64,000 bases of DNA, taken from positions 62,001 through 126,000 of the forward strand of contig NQOF01000003.1 of assembly GCA_002270465.1 (NCBI GenBank), read 5' to 3'. The notes under the pieces were generated by a model. The model was given only the letters and a program-made list of their open reading frames with translations. It ran no database searches and was not told the DNA's origin. Source of the DNA: Blautia hominis (GTDB lineage Bacteria > Bacillota > Clostridia > Lachnospirales > Lachnospiraceae). Of the stretch, positions 43,271-52,399 are shown in pieces. The translations under genes and the position numbers were made by a program. Within the stretch, counting starts at the first letter, position 1. Every line of letters begins with the position of its first letter.

Positions 43271-44014
43271 ATGTTACAGGTAAATCATTTATACAAGAGC
43301 TATAAAACAGGAAACACCACATACGAGGTATTGAAGGATGTTTCATTTTCCATTGAGGAGGGCGAGTTCGTGGCAGTTATGGGGCCATCCGGTTCCGGTA
43401 AAACCACACTTTTGAACTGCATTTCCTGTTTCATTCCTCATGATAAGGGCGAAATCCTGCTGGATGGAGTCAATATCTCTAACATGAAAGAAGAACAGAT
43501 CGCAAAAATAAGAAATGAAAAACTCGGTTTTGTTTTTCAGGACTTCATGCTATTGGACGGTTTGAGTGTTTTTGAAAATGTATGTGTTCCAAAAGTGATC
43601 CACCAGGAACCATACAGGCAGATGGAGACAAAAGCCCAGAAACTCCTGAAGATGTTTGACATTGCGGATATTGCGAAAAAATTCCCGGCTGAGATATCCG
43701 GCGGACAAAAACAGCGCACCGCAGTGGCAAGGGCCTTGATGAACAACCCGCTTTTGATCCTTGCAGATGAGCCTACAGGCAACCTGGACAGCCGTTCCAG
43801 CGAGGCGGTCATCGGAGCATTCTTAGAGGCACAGAAAGAATTACGGGCAACCACATTTATGGTAACCCATGACAGTTTTTCTGCCAGTTTCTGCGACCGC
43901 GTTATTGTGATGAAAGACGGAACCGTGTATACAGAACTTACCAGCAATGGCGATCACAGGGCATTTATGGAAGAACTTTTGGATGTTTTGAGAAAAATGA
44001 ACGGTGGTGAATAG
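43271..44014 (+). CDS. BceA-like ABC transporter ATPase
   Basis: A 247-residue ATPase with Walker A GPSGSGKTT, signature ISGGQKQRTAVARAL and Walker B LLILADEPTGNLD, plus the long N-terminal YKTGNTTYEVLKDVSF of the MacB/BceA group. It pairs with the ten-helix permease in the next, overlapping gene. Such systems expel or detach cell-wall-active peptides, or act as flux sensors. Confidence 0.93.
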   Translation: MLQVNHLYKSYKTGNTTYEVLKDVSFSIEEGEFVAVMGPSGSGKTTLLNCISCFIPHDKGEILLDGVNISNMKEEQIAKIRNEKLGFVFQDFMLLDGLSVFENVCVPKVIHQEPYRQMETKAQKLLKMFDIADIAKKFPAEISGGQKQRTAVARALMNNPLLILADEPTGNLDSRSSEAVIGAFLEAQKELRATTFMVTHDSFSASFCDRVIVMKDGTVYTELTSNGDHRAFMEELLDVLRKMNGGE

Positions 44015-44015
44015 A

Positions 44016-46118
44016 ATGAAGCTCAGTGGATTATTTGCAAAATTAAGGAAAAATAATAAAAAAGAATATTTGCAGTTCCAGTTCTGCATGACACTTTCGA
44101 TTCTTTTGATCACCTCATACCTTGTCATGTACGGAAGTGATCTGGTGCAGAAGACACTGCCGAACGGAGGAGATTCCAGAAAAGTAGCGGATATGATCTT
44201 CGTTCTTGCGGCAGTGGGATGTATTATGTTCAGTATCTATGCGGCAAGTCTGTTTTTAAGATACAAGAGCAGGGAAACCGGTATTTTCCTTGCGCTGGGA
44301 GCGGGAAAAAGTAAACTTGCCAGGGCATTATTTACGGAAATCGGCAAGATGATGGCATTGTGTTCCGCAGCAGGGGTTCTGCTTGGTATCTTACTTGCGG
44401 CAATCGTAGGCATCCTGTTTGAAAAGGTGGCAAGCAGCGGAAATAATAACCATTTTTCTATTTCTGTTATGGGAGTTGCAGGCGGCATGATCTACAGCCT
44501 CATATTGATACTCTGCATTGCGTTCATGTGTGTGCGGTTTATGAAGAGAAGTAATGTTATGGACATTATCAATGAACAGCGCAAGCAGGAACCGCTGAAA
44601 AAGAGTGTGTCATTTTTCTATCTGATATCCGGTATTGTGATGATTCTGGTGGGCGTGATAATAGGATATTTTCTGCCGATCATAACCGTCAAAGTGAGCG
44701 GCCACTGGCTGGGAGGGTGGACGAATCTGTTCTATATCCTTGCAGCAGTCGGACTTTACCGTATTTTAGTTTACTCCATTGCCTCACACAGAAAGGGGAA
44801 AAATCCCCAGAAATATTATGACAATATGATATCTTACGGTATGCTCAAATTCCAGGGAGGCTCTGTTGTCAGAAATATGCTTGTCATATCATTGCTGCTC
44901 ATGGGTGTACTTCTCGGTATCTTTTATCTGCCGCTTCAGGGAGGCAATGGTTTTGAAGACGCTGAGGATGATATATCTTACCGTTATCCCGTTGATGTGG
45001 ATGAATTGTCCGAGGAGGATGTGCTCTCCATGGCAGACAAATATCAGATTTCTGTCAAGGATTACCGGGAGACAGAGTTTATCCAGGTGCTGGGGGACGG
45101 TGTAAGCCGTGAGGATATGGATGAGAACAATAACCTTATTGAGGAATATAAAGAAAAATATTTTTACTATGAATGCATCAGTGCTGCCCAGTTTGAGGCT
45201 GTTACCGGAATAAAAACAGAGATTGCAGAGGGCCATTACAAAGAAATACAAATGGGAACAGCCAGGGAAAATATTTATAATAAATTTGGGGATATGACCA
45301 GGCTGTATCTGCAGAATGAAGAGGATTATATTCCTATGGAATTTGACGGACTGGAGACATATCATTCCCTGGTGAGAGGTGTGGGATTCGACTCCGAGGC
45401 CAGGTATATTATCAATGATGCAGATTATGAAAAACTGAAAGCCGGCGTAAGGGATGACAAAATAATGCGTCAGGTGTTGTTTGATATTGAGGACAGTGAC
45501 CAGTCCTATGCATTTTGTGAAGAGCTGTATGAACAATTTTGCAGCAGAGCATCGGAAAGCATGAATTATATTGCTGCCTATAATGGATATCAGGCAAAAG
45601 TTCTTGGAGAAGATTATGGATATAATATGCAGGGAATCTATGACGGGAAAAGACCGGCCCTGGAACCTGACTGGCTGTACCGACCTATAGTCCTGCCCCT
45701 TGAGAGGGAAAATGCGGCTATGAGGCGTGCCATCTTTTTACTGCTGTTTGTATACATTGCCGTTATCTGCCTGGCTTCCGAGAGCATTATCCTATATACA
45801 AGAAGTCAGAATGTGGCACTGAAAAACAGCCAGATTTTTAAGGATTTGGAAAAACTGGGAGCAAATAAAAAATATCTTCGCAGACTTTTGAAAAGCCAGA
45901 TAGGAAAATGTTTTGTCCTGCCTACCGTAATGGGATGCCTTCTGATGTTTATATATGAGATTCTGATCATGTGGCAGAATGATGGTATCATGACAGCGGG
46001 TGAATGGGGAATCACAGGGGTGATGGTAATGGTCATTGCAGTGATCGGCATCTACCAGTTTATTTTATATAAGGTATCCATGAAAAACGCGGAAGGTGTT
46101 CTGGATATATCCAGATAA
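44016..46118 (+). CDS. BceB-like FtsX-domain ABC permease
   Basis: A 700-residue permease with the BceB layout: four N-terminal helices with an FtsX domain (RYKSRETGIFLALGAGKSKL), further helices, a large extracellular domain at about residues 310-560, and a C-terminal FtsX domain. The ATG 1 bp after the ATPase stop was preferred; in-frame GTG codons lie 9-12 bp earlier. Proteins of this type normally recognise peptide antibiotics and signal to a BceS-type kinase, but here a LytTR/GHKL pair follows. Confidence 0.9.
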   Translation: MKLSGLFAKLRKNNKKEYLQFQFCMTLSILLITSYLVMYGSDLVQKTLPNGGDSRKVADMIFVLAAVGCIMFSIYAASLFLRYKSRETGIFLALGAGKSKLARALFTEIGKMMALCSAAGVLLGILLAAIVGILFEKVASSGNNNHFSISVMGVAGGMIYSLILILCIAFMCVRFMKRSNVMDIINEQRKQEPLKKSVSFFYLISGIVMILVGVIIGYFLPIITVKVSGHWLGGWTNLFYILAAVGLYRILVYSIASHRKGKNPQKYYDNMISYGMLKFQGGSVVRNMLVISLLLMGVLLGIFYLPLQGGNGFEDAEDDISYRYPVDVDELSEEDVLSMADKYQISVKDYRETEFIQVLGDGVSREDMDENNNLIEEYKEKYFYYECISAAQFEAVTGIKTEIAEGHYKEIQMGTARENIYNKFGDMTRLYLQNEEDYIPMEFDGLETYHSLVRGVGFDSEARYIINDADYEKLKAGVRDDKIMRQVLFDIEDSDQSYAFCEELYEQFCSRASESMNYIAAYNGYQAKVLGEDYGYNMQGIYDGKRPALEPDWLYRPIVLPLERENAAMRRAIFLLLFVYIAVICLASESIILYTRSQNVALKNSQIFKDLEKLGANKKYLRRLLKSQIGKCFVLPTVMGCLLMFIYEILIMWQNDGIMTAGEWGITGVMVMVIAVIGIYQFILYKVSMKNAEGVLDISR

Positions 46119-46139
46119 ACAGCAGTGAGAAATATGCCG

Positions 46140-46168
46140 TTGCACAAGTTTTCGCTATCCTCTATAAT
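46140..46168 (+). promoter_or_regulatory. Promoter of the LytTR/GHKL regulator pair
   Basis: TTGCAC, exactly 17 bp, TATAAT, between the permease stop and the regulator start. Confidence 0.7.
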
Positions 46169-46228
46169 AAAAGAAACGTGACGGTCCGGTACCATCACAG
46201 CTACAAAGAAAAACAGAGGAAGCGGGGG

Positions 46229-46954
46229 ATGCATGTGCTGAAAATAGCGGTATGCGATGATGAGGAATCATCGGTTTCTCTCAGTGAAACATATACCAGA
46301 CAATGTCTGGAAGCGTGTAGTGCCGCCGGGGAGGTTACGTGTTATACGCGCAGTCAAAACCTGCTCTGCGATATTACGGAAGATGGATTCCATTATGATT
46401 TGATCCTTTTAGATATTGAGATGCCGGAAACGGACGGTATGGAGTTAGCGGAAAAAATAAAGCCTTTTCTCCCGGATGTAAAGATCATTTTTATCACATC
46501 TCATCTGGAATACGCCATCGACGCGTATGAGCTGTCCATTTTCCGCTATGTGCCTAAGAATGATATAGAAAAACGCCTGACAGCAGCCATCACGGACGCT
46601 GTCAGGCTGCTTTTGATTGAGGAGGGCGAATTTTATACCATTAAAAACGGAAGTTCTATGGAAAAGATACCGTACCATGAGATTTATTACATTATGAAAG
46701 ACGGTAAAAATTCCGTATTCCATACTTCCAGGGGAATCTCAAAAGTCAGGAAAAGCCTGCAGCAGGTATATGATGAACTTGCAGCAGAAGAATTTATTTT
46801 TACAGACAGAGGATGCATTGCGAATATGGTCCATATCATGCAGTTTAAAAAGCAATCCCTTGTCTTGAAAAACCAGGAGGAGCTGCCGGTCAGCCGTTCC
46901 CACGTGCAGGAAGTGCGGGAACAGATCACAGCGTATTGGGGGGCACATATATGA
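46229..46954 (+). CDS. LytTR family response regulator
   Basis: A 241-residue protein; the start is ATG 46229, 8 nt after GAGGA, with GTG 46235 as alternative. The receiver domain has KIAVCDDEE and phosphoacceptor D62 (LILLDIEMPETDG); the usual lysine region reads RYVPKND. The C-terminal LytTR domain (FYTIKNGSSMEKIPYHEIYY ... RGCIANMVHIMQF) binds DNA. It lies directly upstream of its GHKL kinase with a 4-bp overlap. Confidence 0.92.
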   Translation: MHVLKIAVCDDEESSVSLSETYTRQCLEACSAAGEVTCYTRSQNLLCDITEDGFHYDLILLDIEMPETDGMELAEKIKPFLPDVKIIFITSHLEYAIDAYELSIFRYVPKNDIEKRLTAAITDAVRLLLIEEGEFYTIKNGSSMEKIPYHEIYYIMKDGKNSVFHTSRGISKVRKSLQQVYDELAAEEFIFTDRGCIANMVHIMQFKKQSLVLKNQEELPVSRSHVQEVREQITAYWGAHI

Positions 46955-48264
46955 CAGGATGGATATTTGCTGTTTCCGGCACCATAACGGACGGCATCAT
47001 TATTTTTCTGTGTTTATTTTTGATCCAAACCTGGGCGGGATATAAAAAAGAGGAATTTCGTACTGCGGCATTGGTCACAGCGGTTTCCCTGGCGGTCTTG
47101 TCAGGGCTTTTTCATTTTGCTTTTCACATGCCGGATTACCCGGTTTTGGTATTGCAGGTCGTTCTGGTTTCTTTTGCAGGAGTACGGCTTTATAAGATCA
47201 GAAATAAAATGGCCCTTTTTCTGGCTGTGGAATATGCAATGGCAGTTTGTTTGTGGGAATTCATCCTTTGCTGTGTCGTTGGTATTGTGCTGCACGCGGA
47301 AACGATCCCCGGCAGAGGGACAGGCGGAAAACTGGCGGCAGATTGGATCTTATGCCTTTTTATAGGGGTTCTGACATGTTTTCTCTATAAAAGGAGGGAG
47401 GAGGAGCAGGCGGTGCGCAGGATCCTGTCCCGGACCGCAGTGGCCGGGCTGCTACTGGCAGTGTCCCTTTCCCAGCAGCAGGTTCTTCCCATAGGGGAAG
47501 ATGAGTTCTTTACTCCCCTGATACTTGCGTTGGTTCTCCTGACAGGGATGCTGGTGTATTATACCCAGAGGCAGTATGAGAAAGAGAAAGAACTGGTGGA
47601 ATTAAAGTCCATGCAGAAGGAGCTTCTGGAGCGGGATTACAGGCGGCTGAATGAAGTATACGCAGGGAATGCAAAGCTTTTCCATGACTTTCACAACCAT
47701 ATGACGATTCTGGGACAGCTTTTGGAGGAGGGAAAGACAGGGGAGGCTTCTGCTTATCTGGAGGATATACGGGGTCCTGTGAAAAAAATAGCCAAGACAA
47801 TCTGGACCGGGGACGAAACCATGGACTTTCTTATAAACAGCAAGCTCATGGCAGCAAAAGAAAAGCAGATACAAGTGGAGGCCAACATTGAATTTCCCCG
47901 GCAGACAGGCATTCGCAGTGCTGATTTATGTGCTGTCCTGGGAAATCTCCTGGACAATGCCCTGGAGGCAGCCGGCGGGATAAAAAATAGCCGAAAACCC
48001 GTGATCCGGCTGACCATACGCCGCATCAATTATATGCTGATCATCAAGGTTCAGAATACCTGTGAAAATCCCCCCATGCGAAAAAACGGAGAACTGAAGA
48101 CCACAAAGAAGGACGATAATCTTCATGGATGGGGACTAAAAAGTGCTGCCGCTGCGGCAGAAAAATATAACGGTACGCTGCAGACCTGCTGGGAGGATTC
48201 TGTATTTACAGCTACTGCAGCCATGTGCTACGAGGAAAAGGCAAAAGAATACAGCAGCAATTAA
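46951..48264 (+). CDS. GHKL-type sensor histidine kinase
   Basis: A 437-residue protein starting at the ATG in the ATGA overlap with the regulator. Six or so membrane helices are followed by a coiled stretch, the phosphoacceptor motif AKLFHDFHNHMTILGQLLEE and a GHKL ATPase domain (VLGNLLDNALEAAGG, HGWGLKSAAAAAEKY). It probably senses a peptide or the transport state of a neighbouring exporter. Its partner is the LytTR regulator just upstream. Confidence 0.92.
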   Translation: MTGWIFAVSGTITDGIIIFLCLFLIQTWAGYKKEEFRTAALVTAVSLAVLSGLFHFAFHMPDYPVLVLQVVLVSFAGVRLYKIRNKMALFLAVEYAMAVCLWEFILCCVVGIVLHAETIPGRGTGGKLAADWILCLFIGVLTCFLYKRREEEQAVRRILSRTAVAGLLLAVSLSQQQVLPIGEDEFFTPLILALVLLTGMLVYYTQRQYEKEKELVELKSMQKELLERDYRRLNEVYAGNAKLFHDFHNHMTILGQLLEEGKTGEASAYLEDIRGPVKKIAKTIWTGDETMDFLINSKLMAAKEKQIQVEANIEFPRQTGIRSADLCAVLGNLLDNALEAAGGIKNSRKPVIRLTIRRINYMLIIKVQNTCENPPMRKNGELKTTKKDDNLHGWGLKSAAAAAEKYNGTLQTCWEDSVFTATAAMCYEEKAKEYSSN

Positions 48265-48339
48265 AATCTGTAACTCATTTCTGCATGAATACAGCACTGG
48301 CCGACTGGCAGCCACAGCGTAAAAGCGGCAGTCACAACA

Positions 48340-48362
48340 GGTACTCCGCCGGATGGAGTACC
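48340..48362. repeat. Inverted repeat ahead of the second ABC module
   Basis: GGTACTCC and GGAGTACC are exact complements separated by 7 bp, 120 bp before the small membrane protein. It may be the LytTR-regulator target or a leader hairpin. Confidence 0.4.
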
Positions 48363-48483
48363 GGATGCAGCTTCCGTTTGCGGACAAAATCCTTCCATTT
48401 ACGCCCACAGACGTACAACGGATCCTTCTATGCTAAGATAACATGAAAGAAAGGAACAAAGTAACGAAAAGGAGGAATCATAT

Positions 48484-48648
48484 ATGCGTCATTTTTATTT
48501 TCGTTTGGTATTTGGTGTGATCTGGCTGCTGGCGGCAGGGGTGAGTCTTTTTTCGGCTGATATTGGGCTGTGTGCATTATACACGGTACTGGGAATTCTC
48601 TTTCTTCTTTCCGCAATGAGAATAAGAAAGAACGGGGAGGAGAAATGA
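48484..48648 (+). CDS. Small two-helix membrane protein
   Basis: A 54-residue protein starting MRHFYFRLVFGVIWLLAAGV, with a second helix around ALYTVLGILFLLSAM and a basic end RIRKNGEEK. An excellent AAAGGAGG site lies 8 nt upstream, and its TGA overlaps the ATG of the ABC ATPase gene (ATGA), so it is surely translated with that module. No family was recognised. It could be a small subunit of the exporter or an immunity-type protein. Confidence 0.75.
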   Translation: MRHFYFRLVFGVIWLLAAGVSLFSADIGLCALYTVLGILFLLSAMRIRKNGEEK

Positions 48649-49340
48649 AAGCAGAATTTTCCGTAAAAAACCTCACAGCCTGGTATACACAGGAAAAACC
48701 CGTTTTGCAGGAAGTTACCTTTCATCTGCAGGGGCATGAAGCAGTAGGTATGATTGGACTGAACGGAGCGGGAAAGACCACGCTGCTGAACTGCCTTTGC
48801 GGTCTGCATGACGGATTTCAGGCAGAGAGTGTCAAGTGGAACGGCCGGGAGATAAGGTTTAGAGAACCTGCGTTTATGTTCCTGAGATATGCTGTTTTCG
48901 ACGGGGATTCGCCTTTCGGATACTTCACGTTCCGGGAATACCTTGCCTATGTATTTCGGACCTATAAAAAGCAGGTACCTGATATAGAGAAACTGATCCG
49001 GGGATTTTCTTTTGAGCAGTATGAAAATGTTCTGATCAAAGAACTGTCCACCGGAAATAAGAAAAAAGTATACCTTATCACCGCATTTGCACTGCGCCCG
49101 GCCCTGCTTTTTTTGGATGAACCTGTAAATGGTCTTGATTTTCAGAGTACAGAATTTCTATACAGTCAGATGAAGGAATATAAGCAATACGGAACCCTTT
49201 TCTTTTCCTCCCATGTCCTGGAAAGCGTATCCCTCACAGCGGACAGGATCCTGCTGCTGAAAAACGGCAGCATAGAGGAGCTTTGCGACGAGACATGGAA
49301 AGAAAAGGGAGACATAAGGGAGGTGCTTTGCCATGTGTGA
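48645..49340 (+). CDS. ABC transporter ATPase (CcmA/EcsA-like)
   Basis: A 231-residue ATPase; the ATG overlapping the small protein's stop was chosen over a start 75 bp earlier. Walker A GLNGAGKTT, signature region LSTGNKKKVYLITAF (LSTGN rather than LSGGQ) and Walker B ALLFLDEPVNGLD are present, then the switch histidine in FFSSHVLESV. This is the single-domain type seen in antibiotic, bacteriocin and EcsAB-like exporters. Its partner is the membrane protein encoded next, with an 8-bp overlap. Confidence 0.9.
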   Translation: MKAEFSVKNLTAWYTQEKPVLQEVTFHLQGHEAVGMIGLNGAGKTTLLNCLCGLHDGFQAESVKWNGREIRFREPAFMFLRYAVFDGDSPFGYFTFREYLAYVFRTYKKQVPDIEKLIRGFSFEQYENVLIKELSTGNKKKVYLITAFALRPALLFLDEPVNGLDFQSTEFLYSQMKEYKQYGTLFFSSHVLESVSLTADRILLLKNGSIEELCDETWKEKGDIREVLCHV

Positions 49341-50574
49341 GACCTTTGTGGTATTTTTGAGAAAACTACTTGGAACGCAGTGGAAGCGTGTGGGCAAATC
49401 CTTTATAAACTGTGGAATAATAGCTGCCGCCGCCTATGCCTTCTACGGCAGTGTTCCGATTAGGGAAAAAATTTTCTACCTGATACTCTTCACATTTACA
49501 GCAGGAGCTATGTGGAAAGCTCTGTCATCAGAGGAAAATACCGTGGACTTACGGGGCATCCTGCTCCTCCCCATTCCGGGCAGTTCTGTGATACGGTCCT
49601 GTACAGCAGCTCTTGCCGTTTATACGGTTATTACTAAAACATCTCTTCTCCTTACAGGATTGACAGCGGCATCCGGATTTGAACCACGGAAGATCATAAA
49701 TGGCCTTGTCTGTGCATCCAATGCCTGCCTTTGCGCGGCGGTCATCTACTTTCTGTTTCGCAGAAAAACAGAAATCTGCTATATTGCGTCCGTCACACTG
49801 GCTGTCACAGAATTATCCCTTACCCTGGTCACAGAAAAATACACAATGGCTTTGTCATCACTTATAAGCCTCGGAGTCCTGACACTCCTTCTCGGAAGAT
49901 TCGATCCCTGCAGCTTTTGCTATTCCCCTGCGAAAACGTACAAAATACAAAAAAGCAAAACAGGCACCATAGAAAAAGGAAAAGTCTTCCGATATTTATT
50001 CCGATACATGGCATCGCACGGCAATTATACAGTGAACACTCTGGCACTATGCGGTCTTGCCCTAATGTTTTCCTTCCTCATTCCCAAAATGGGAGGCGTG
50101 AGTCTGATGCCCATGGGATTTGCCCTGCTCACCCTGAATACACCGGTCTCAATCCTATTATCCTCTGACAGGAAACTTTGCCGCGGGATCCACATGTTTC
50201 CCGGGCAGATCAGACAGTTTGCCGTTCCTTACGGTGCATTTACCGTGTGCAGCCTGCTTATCCCCGAATCCGTATTTTTCCTTTCCTGCGTCATCCAATA
50301 CCCGGAAGTGGGGTGGACACAAGCCATTACCGCGCTCCTCTTCATCCTGCAAAGTGCCCTGCTCCTTGTTGTCTTAGAGTGGAGATTTCCCATCACAAAA
50401 TGGAAAATCGAAAGCGACCTGTACCACCACCCCAGAAAATACGTTGTCCCCGTAATTATGCTCCTATGTTCCGGCATTATCAGCACATGGCCGCAAATGC
50501 AATATATGCTGGCCCTTCTGCTCATGGCAGAAGCAGTCTGGCTTATCAGAATAATAAGAGATGAAAAAACGTAA
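49333..50574 (+). CDS. Putative ABC exporter membrane subunit
   Basis: A 413-residue protein with about ten to eleven predicted membrane helices and a short basic cytoplasmic loop near residue 195-220 (KTYKIQKSKTGTIEKGK). No family motif was recognised. The overlap with the ATPase gene and the lack of any other permease make it the likely membrane half of the exporter. The gene has more C-rich codons than its neighbours, especially toward the end. Confidence 0.7.
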   Translation: MCETFVVFLRKLLGTQWKRVGKSFINCGIIAAAAYAFYGSVPIREKIFYLILFTFTAGAMWKALSSEENTVDLRGILLLPIPGSSVIRSCTAALAVYTVITKTSLLLTGLTAASGFEPRKIINGLVCASNACLCAAVIYFLFRRKTEICYIASVTLAVTELSLTLVTEKYTMALSSLISLGVLTLLLGRFDPCSFCYSPAKTYKIQKSKTGTIEKGKVFRYLFRYMASHGNYTVNTLALCGLALMFSFLIPKMGGVSLMPMGFALLTLNTPVSILLSSDRKLCRGIHMFPGQIRQFAVPYGAFTVCSLLIPESVFFLSCVIQYPEVGWTQAITALLFILQSALLLVVLEWRFPITKWKIESDLYHHPRKYVVPVIMLLCSGIISTWPQMQYMLALLLMAEAVWLIRIIRDEKT

Positions 50575-50649
50575 AAGATCCCAGTCATCCGCTGCATCTG
50601 CTTGTTCCCCGCCTCATTCCGCTCGTTTTTGTCCCCCTCATTTTTATAC

Positions 50650-50678
50650 TTGCATAACCCACCTAAAAGGAATATAAT
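50650..50678 (+). promoter_or_regulatory. Promoter of the iol-locus LacI regulator
   Basis: TTGCAT, 17 bp, TATAAT. Just downstream, ATGCGTGCACGAG contains the palindrome CGTGCACG, a possible operator for self-regulation. Confidence 0.65.
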
Positions 50679-50725
50679 AAAACAAAAATGCGTGCACGAG
50701 TACATTTAAAGGCAGGAGGAATATT

Positions 50726-51754
50726 ATGCCAGTAACACTACAGCAAATTGCAGAGGCTGCCGGAGTATCCAGGGGAACCGTAGACCGGGCGCTGAAAGAC
50801 AGAGGAAGAGTCCGTCCCGAAGTGGCAGAGAAAATAAAGCAGATAGCAAAAGAAATGGGATATCAGCCCAGCCTTGCAGGAAGAGCCCTTGTCCTGGCCA
50901 AAAGAAATCTGAAGATTGGGATCATCATGCAGTCAGCCCAGACCCCGTTCATGGTACAAGTCTATGAGGGGATGAAAGCTGCCAAGCAGGAGGTGGAAAG
51001 TCTGGGCGGTACCGTGGAGATATTCCGGGTAGACGGTGTGGATGCAGGCCGTGTAATGGAAATCATGCAGGATTTAAAAGAACAGGAATATTCAGGCATA
51101 GCCCTGTCTCCCTCCGAAGACACCATGCTAAAAAAAATGATCAACCAGTTTTCCGAGGAGTACAGCATCCCGATCATCACCTTCAACTCAGATATAGAAG
51201 ATACAAAGAGAATCTGCTTTGTAGGCCAGAACACCATCCAGAGCGGAAAGACCGCAGCCGGGCTCATGGGAGAGATCACAGGGGGAGAGGGGGAGGTGGC
51301 GGTTATCTCCGGCCATATTTCCAACCCTGCGCTGAACAACAGGATCCGGGGTTTTCAATCCGAGATACTGGAAAGCTTTCCGGACATCCAGCTGGTAGGT
51401 ACAAAATATTCTTATGATGACGAGTGGGTAGCGGCAAAGATCGTGGAGGAGCTTCTGGAGCAGTATCCGGAGCTGAAAGGCATATATGTGACCGGTACTG
51501 CGGTAAAAGGCGTCTGCGAAGCACTGGTGAAACAAGGCAAAGAGCGGGAAATCAAAGTCATAGGCAACGATTTCCTGGATGAGAATAAAAAGTGGGTGGA
51601 ACGGGGAGCCATAAACTTCCTTATAGGACAGGATTCCTATATGCAGGGATATGAACCGGTAATGATGTTGTTCCACCTGCTCTTTGATGGCGAGAAACCG
51701 GAGTCTGTTTACCGGTATGCGGAAATTGTCATTAAAAACAGATACAATCTGTGA
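50726..51754 (+). CDS. LacI family transcriptional regulator, likely of the inositol locus
   Basis: A 342-residue regulator. The helix-turn-helix is VTLQQIAEAAGVSRGTVDRA with hinge YQPSLAGRAL; the effector domain is the ribose-binding type (IGIIMQSAQTPFMVQVYEGM, GIALSPSEDTMLKKMI). It precedes iolG by about 650 bp and is the obvious candidate to bind the GCGTTCACGTGAACGC palindrome in the iolG promoter. A GC-rich terminator follows. Confidence 0.92.
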   Translation: MPVTLQQIAEAAGVSRGTVDRALKDRGRVRPEVAEKIKQIAKEMGYQPSLAGRALVLAKRNLKIGIIMQSAQTPFMVQVYEGMKAAKQEVESLGGTVEIFRVDGVDAGRVMEIMQDLKEQEYSGIALSPSEDTMLKKMINQFSEEYSIPIITFNSDIEDTKRICFVGQNTIQSGKTAAGLMGEITGGEGEVAVISGHISNPALNNRIRGFQSEILESFPDIQLVGTKYSYDDEWVAAKIVEELLEQYPELKGIYVTGTAVKGVCEALVKQGKEREIKVIGNDFLDENKKWVERGAINFLIGQDSYMQGYEPVMMLFHLLFDGEKPESVYRYAEIVIKNRYNL

Positions 51755-51757
51755 CGG

Positions 51758-51786
51758 ACGGCCGCCTGATATGCGGCCGTTTGTTG
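51758..51786 (+). terminator. Terminator after the LacI gene
   Basis: ACGGCCGC pairs with GCGGCCGT around a 7-nt loop, followed by TTGTTG. Confidence 0.7.
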
Positions 51787-52399
51787 ATACAAACAAAGAA
51801 ATCGGGATCTGTAAAGAAAAAATCAAAGGCGATTCTGCCGAAATCCCAATAAACGAAACAAACAAATTAAACAAACGCTTCATTACGGTTCTGTATCTTA
51901 TGCAGTAAATGCGCAGGACTGCGGAACTATTTCAGAACTAGAGGCACAGCTATTTTTAAAATAGGACTGCTGCCGAATACAGGATGGTTTACATAACGCG
52001 TGCTTCATATAAAATAGAAAAACATACGTGCACACACATTGAAAATCAAGAATATACTCAAAATATTATCATCATATACCATGAATAGGCAAAAAAATAA
52101 CATATATCAGCCCTATGGTAAAAGGGAATAAAAATATCATTTCATAATAATAAAGTAAAAATGCACAAAATAGAGGCTGCCAATACAGCGAGCAAGTGGA
52201 GAAAATAGATAACATGCACAAAAACATTGTCTCTTTTTTATCAATTGGCAAAATTTAATAAAAATAGACTGTGAATCTTGTACAATAAAACTATTGCGTT
52301 CACGTGAACGCTATGGTATGATTGCATCATCAAGAAAGAACAAAAGCAAAAAACAAATAACAGCGAATCAATGAAAAAGAGAATTGGAGGACATGTATT
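51787..52399. other. Long A/T-rich intergenic region with the iolG promoter
   Basis: No convincing gene. The open frame that reaches into it from the LacI gene looks accidental. The last 110 bp hold the promoter and operator described separately; the rest shows only A/T-rich sequence and ACGTGCAC near 52027. Confidence 0.6.
52295..52322 (+). promoter_or_regulatory. iolG promoter with 16-bp perfect palindromic operator
   Basis: GCGTTCACGTGAACGC (52296-52311) is a perfect palindrome of LacI-operator form. It overlaps a -35 box TTGCGT and fills the 16-bp spacer before TATGAT. A bound repressor would block RNA polymerase. The start codon is about 80 bp downstream. Confidence 0.75.

Noticed and set aside
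51684-51908. 74-codon frame extending past the LacI gene
   Set aside because: Overlaps the LacI end and runs through its terminator; no ribosome site.
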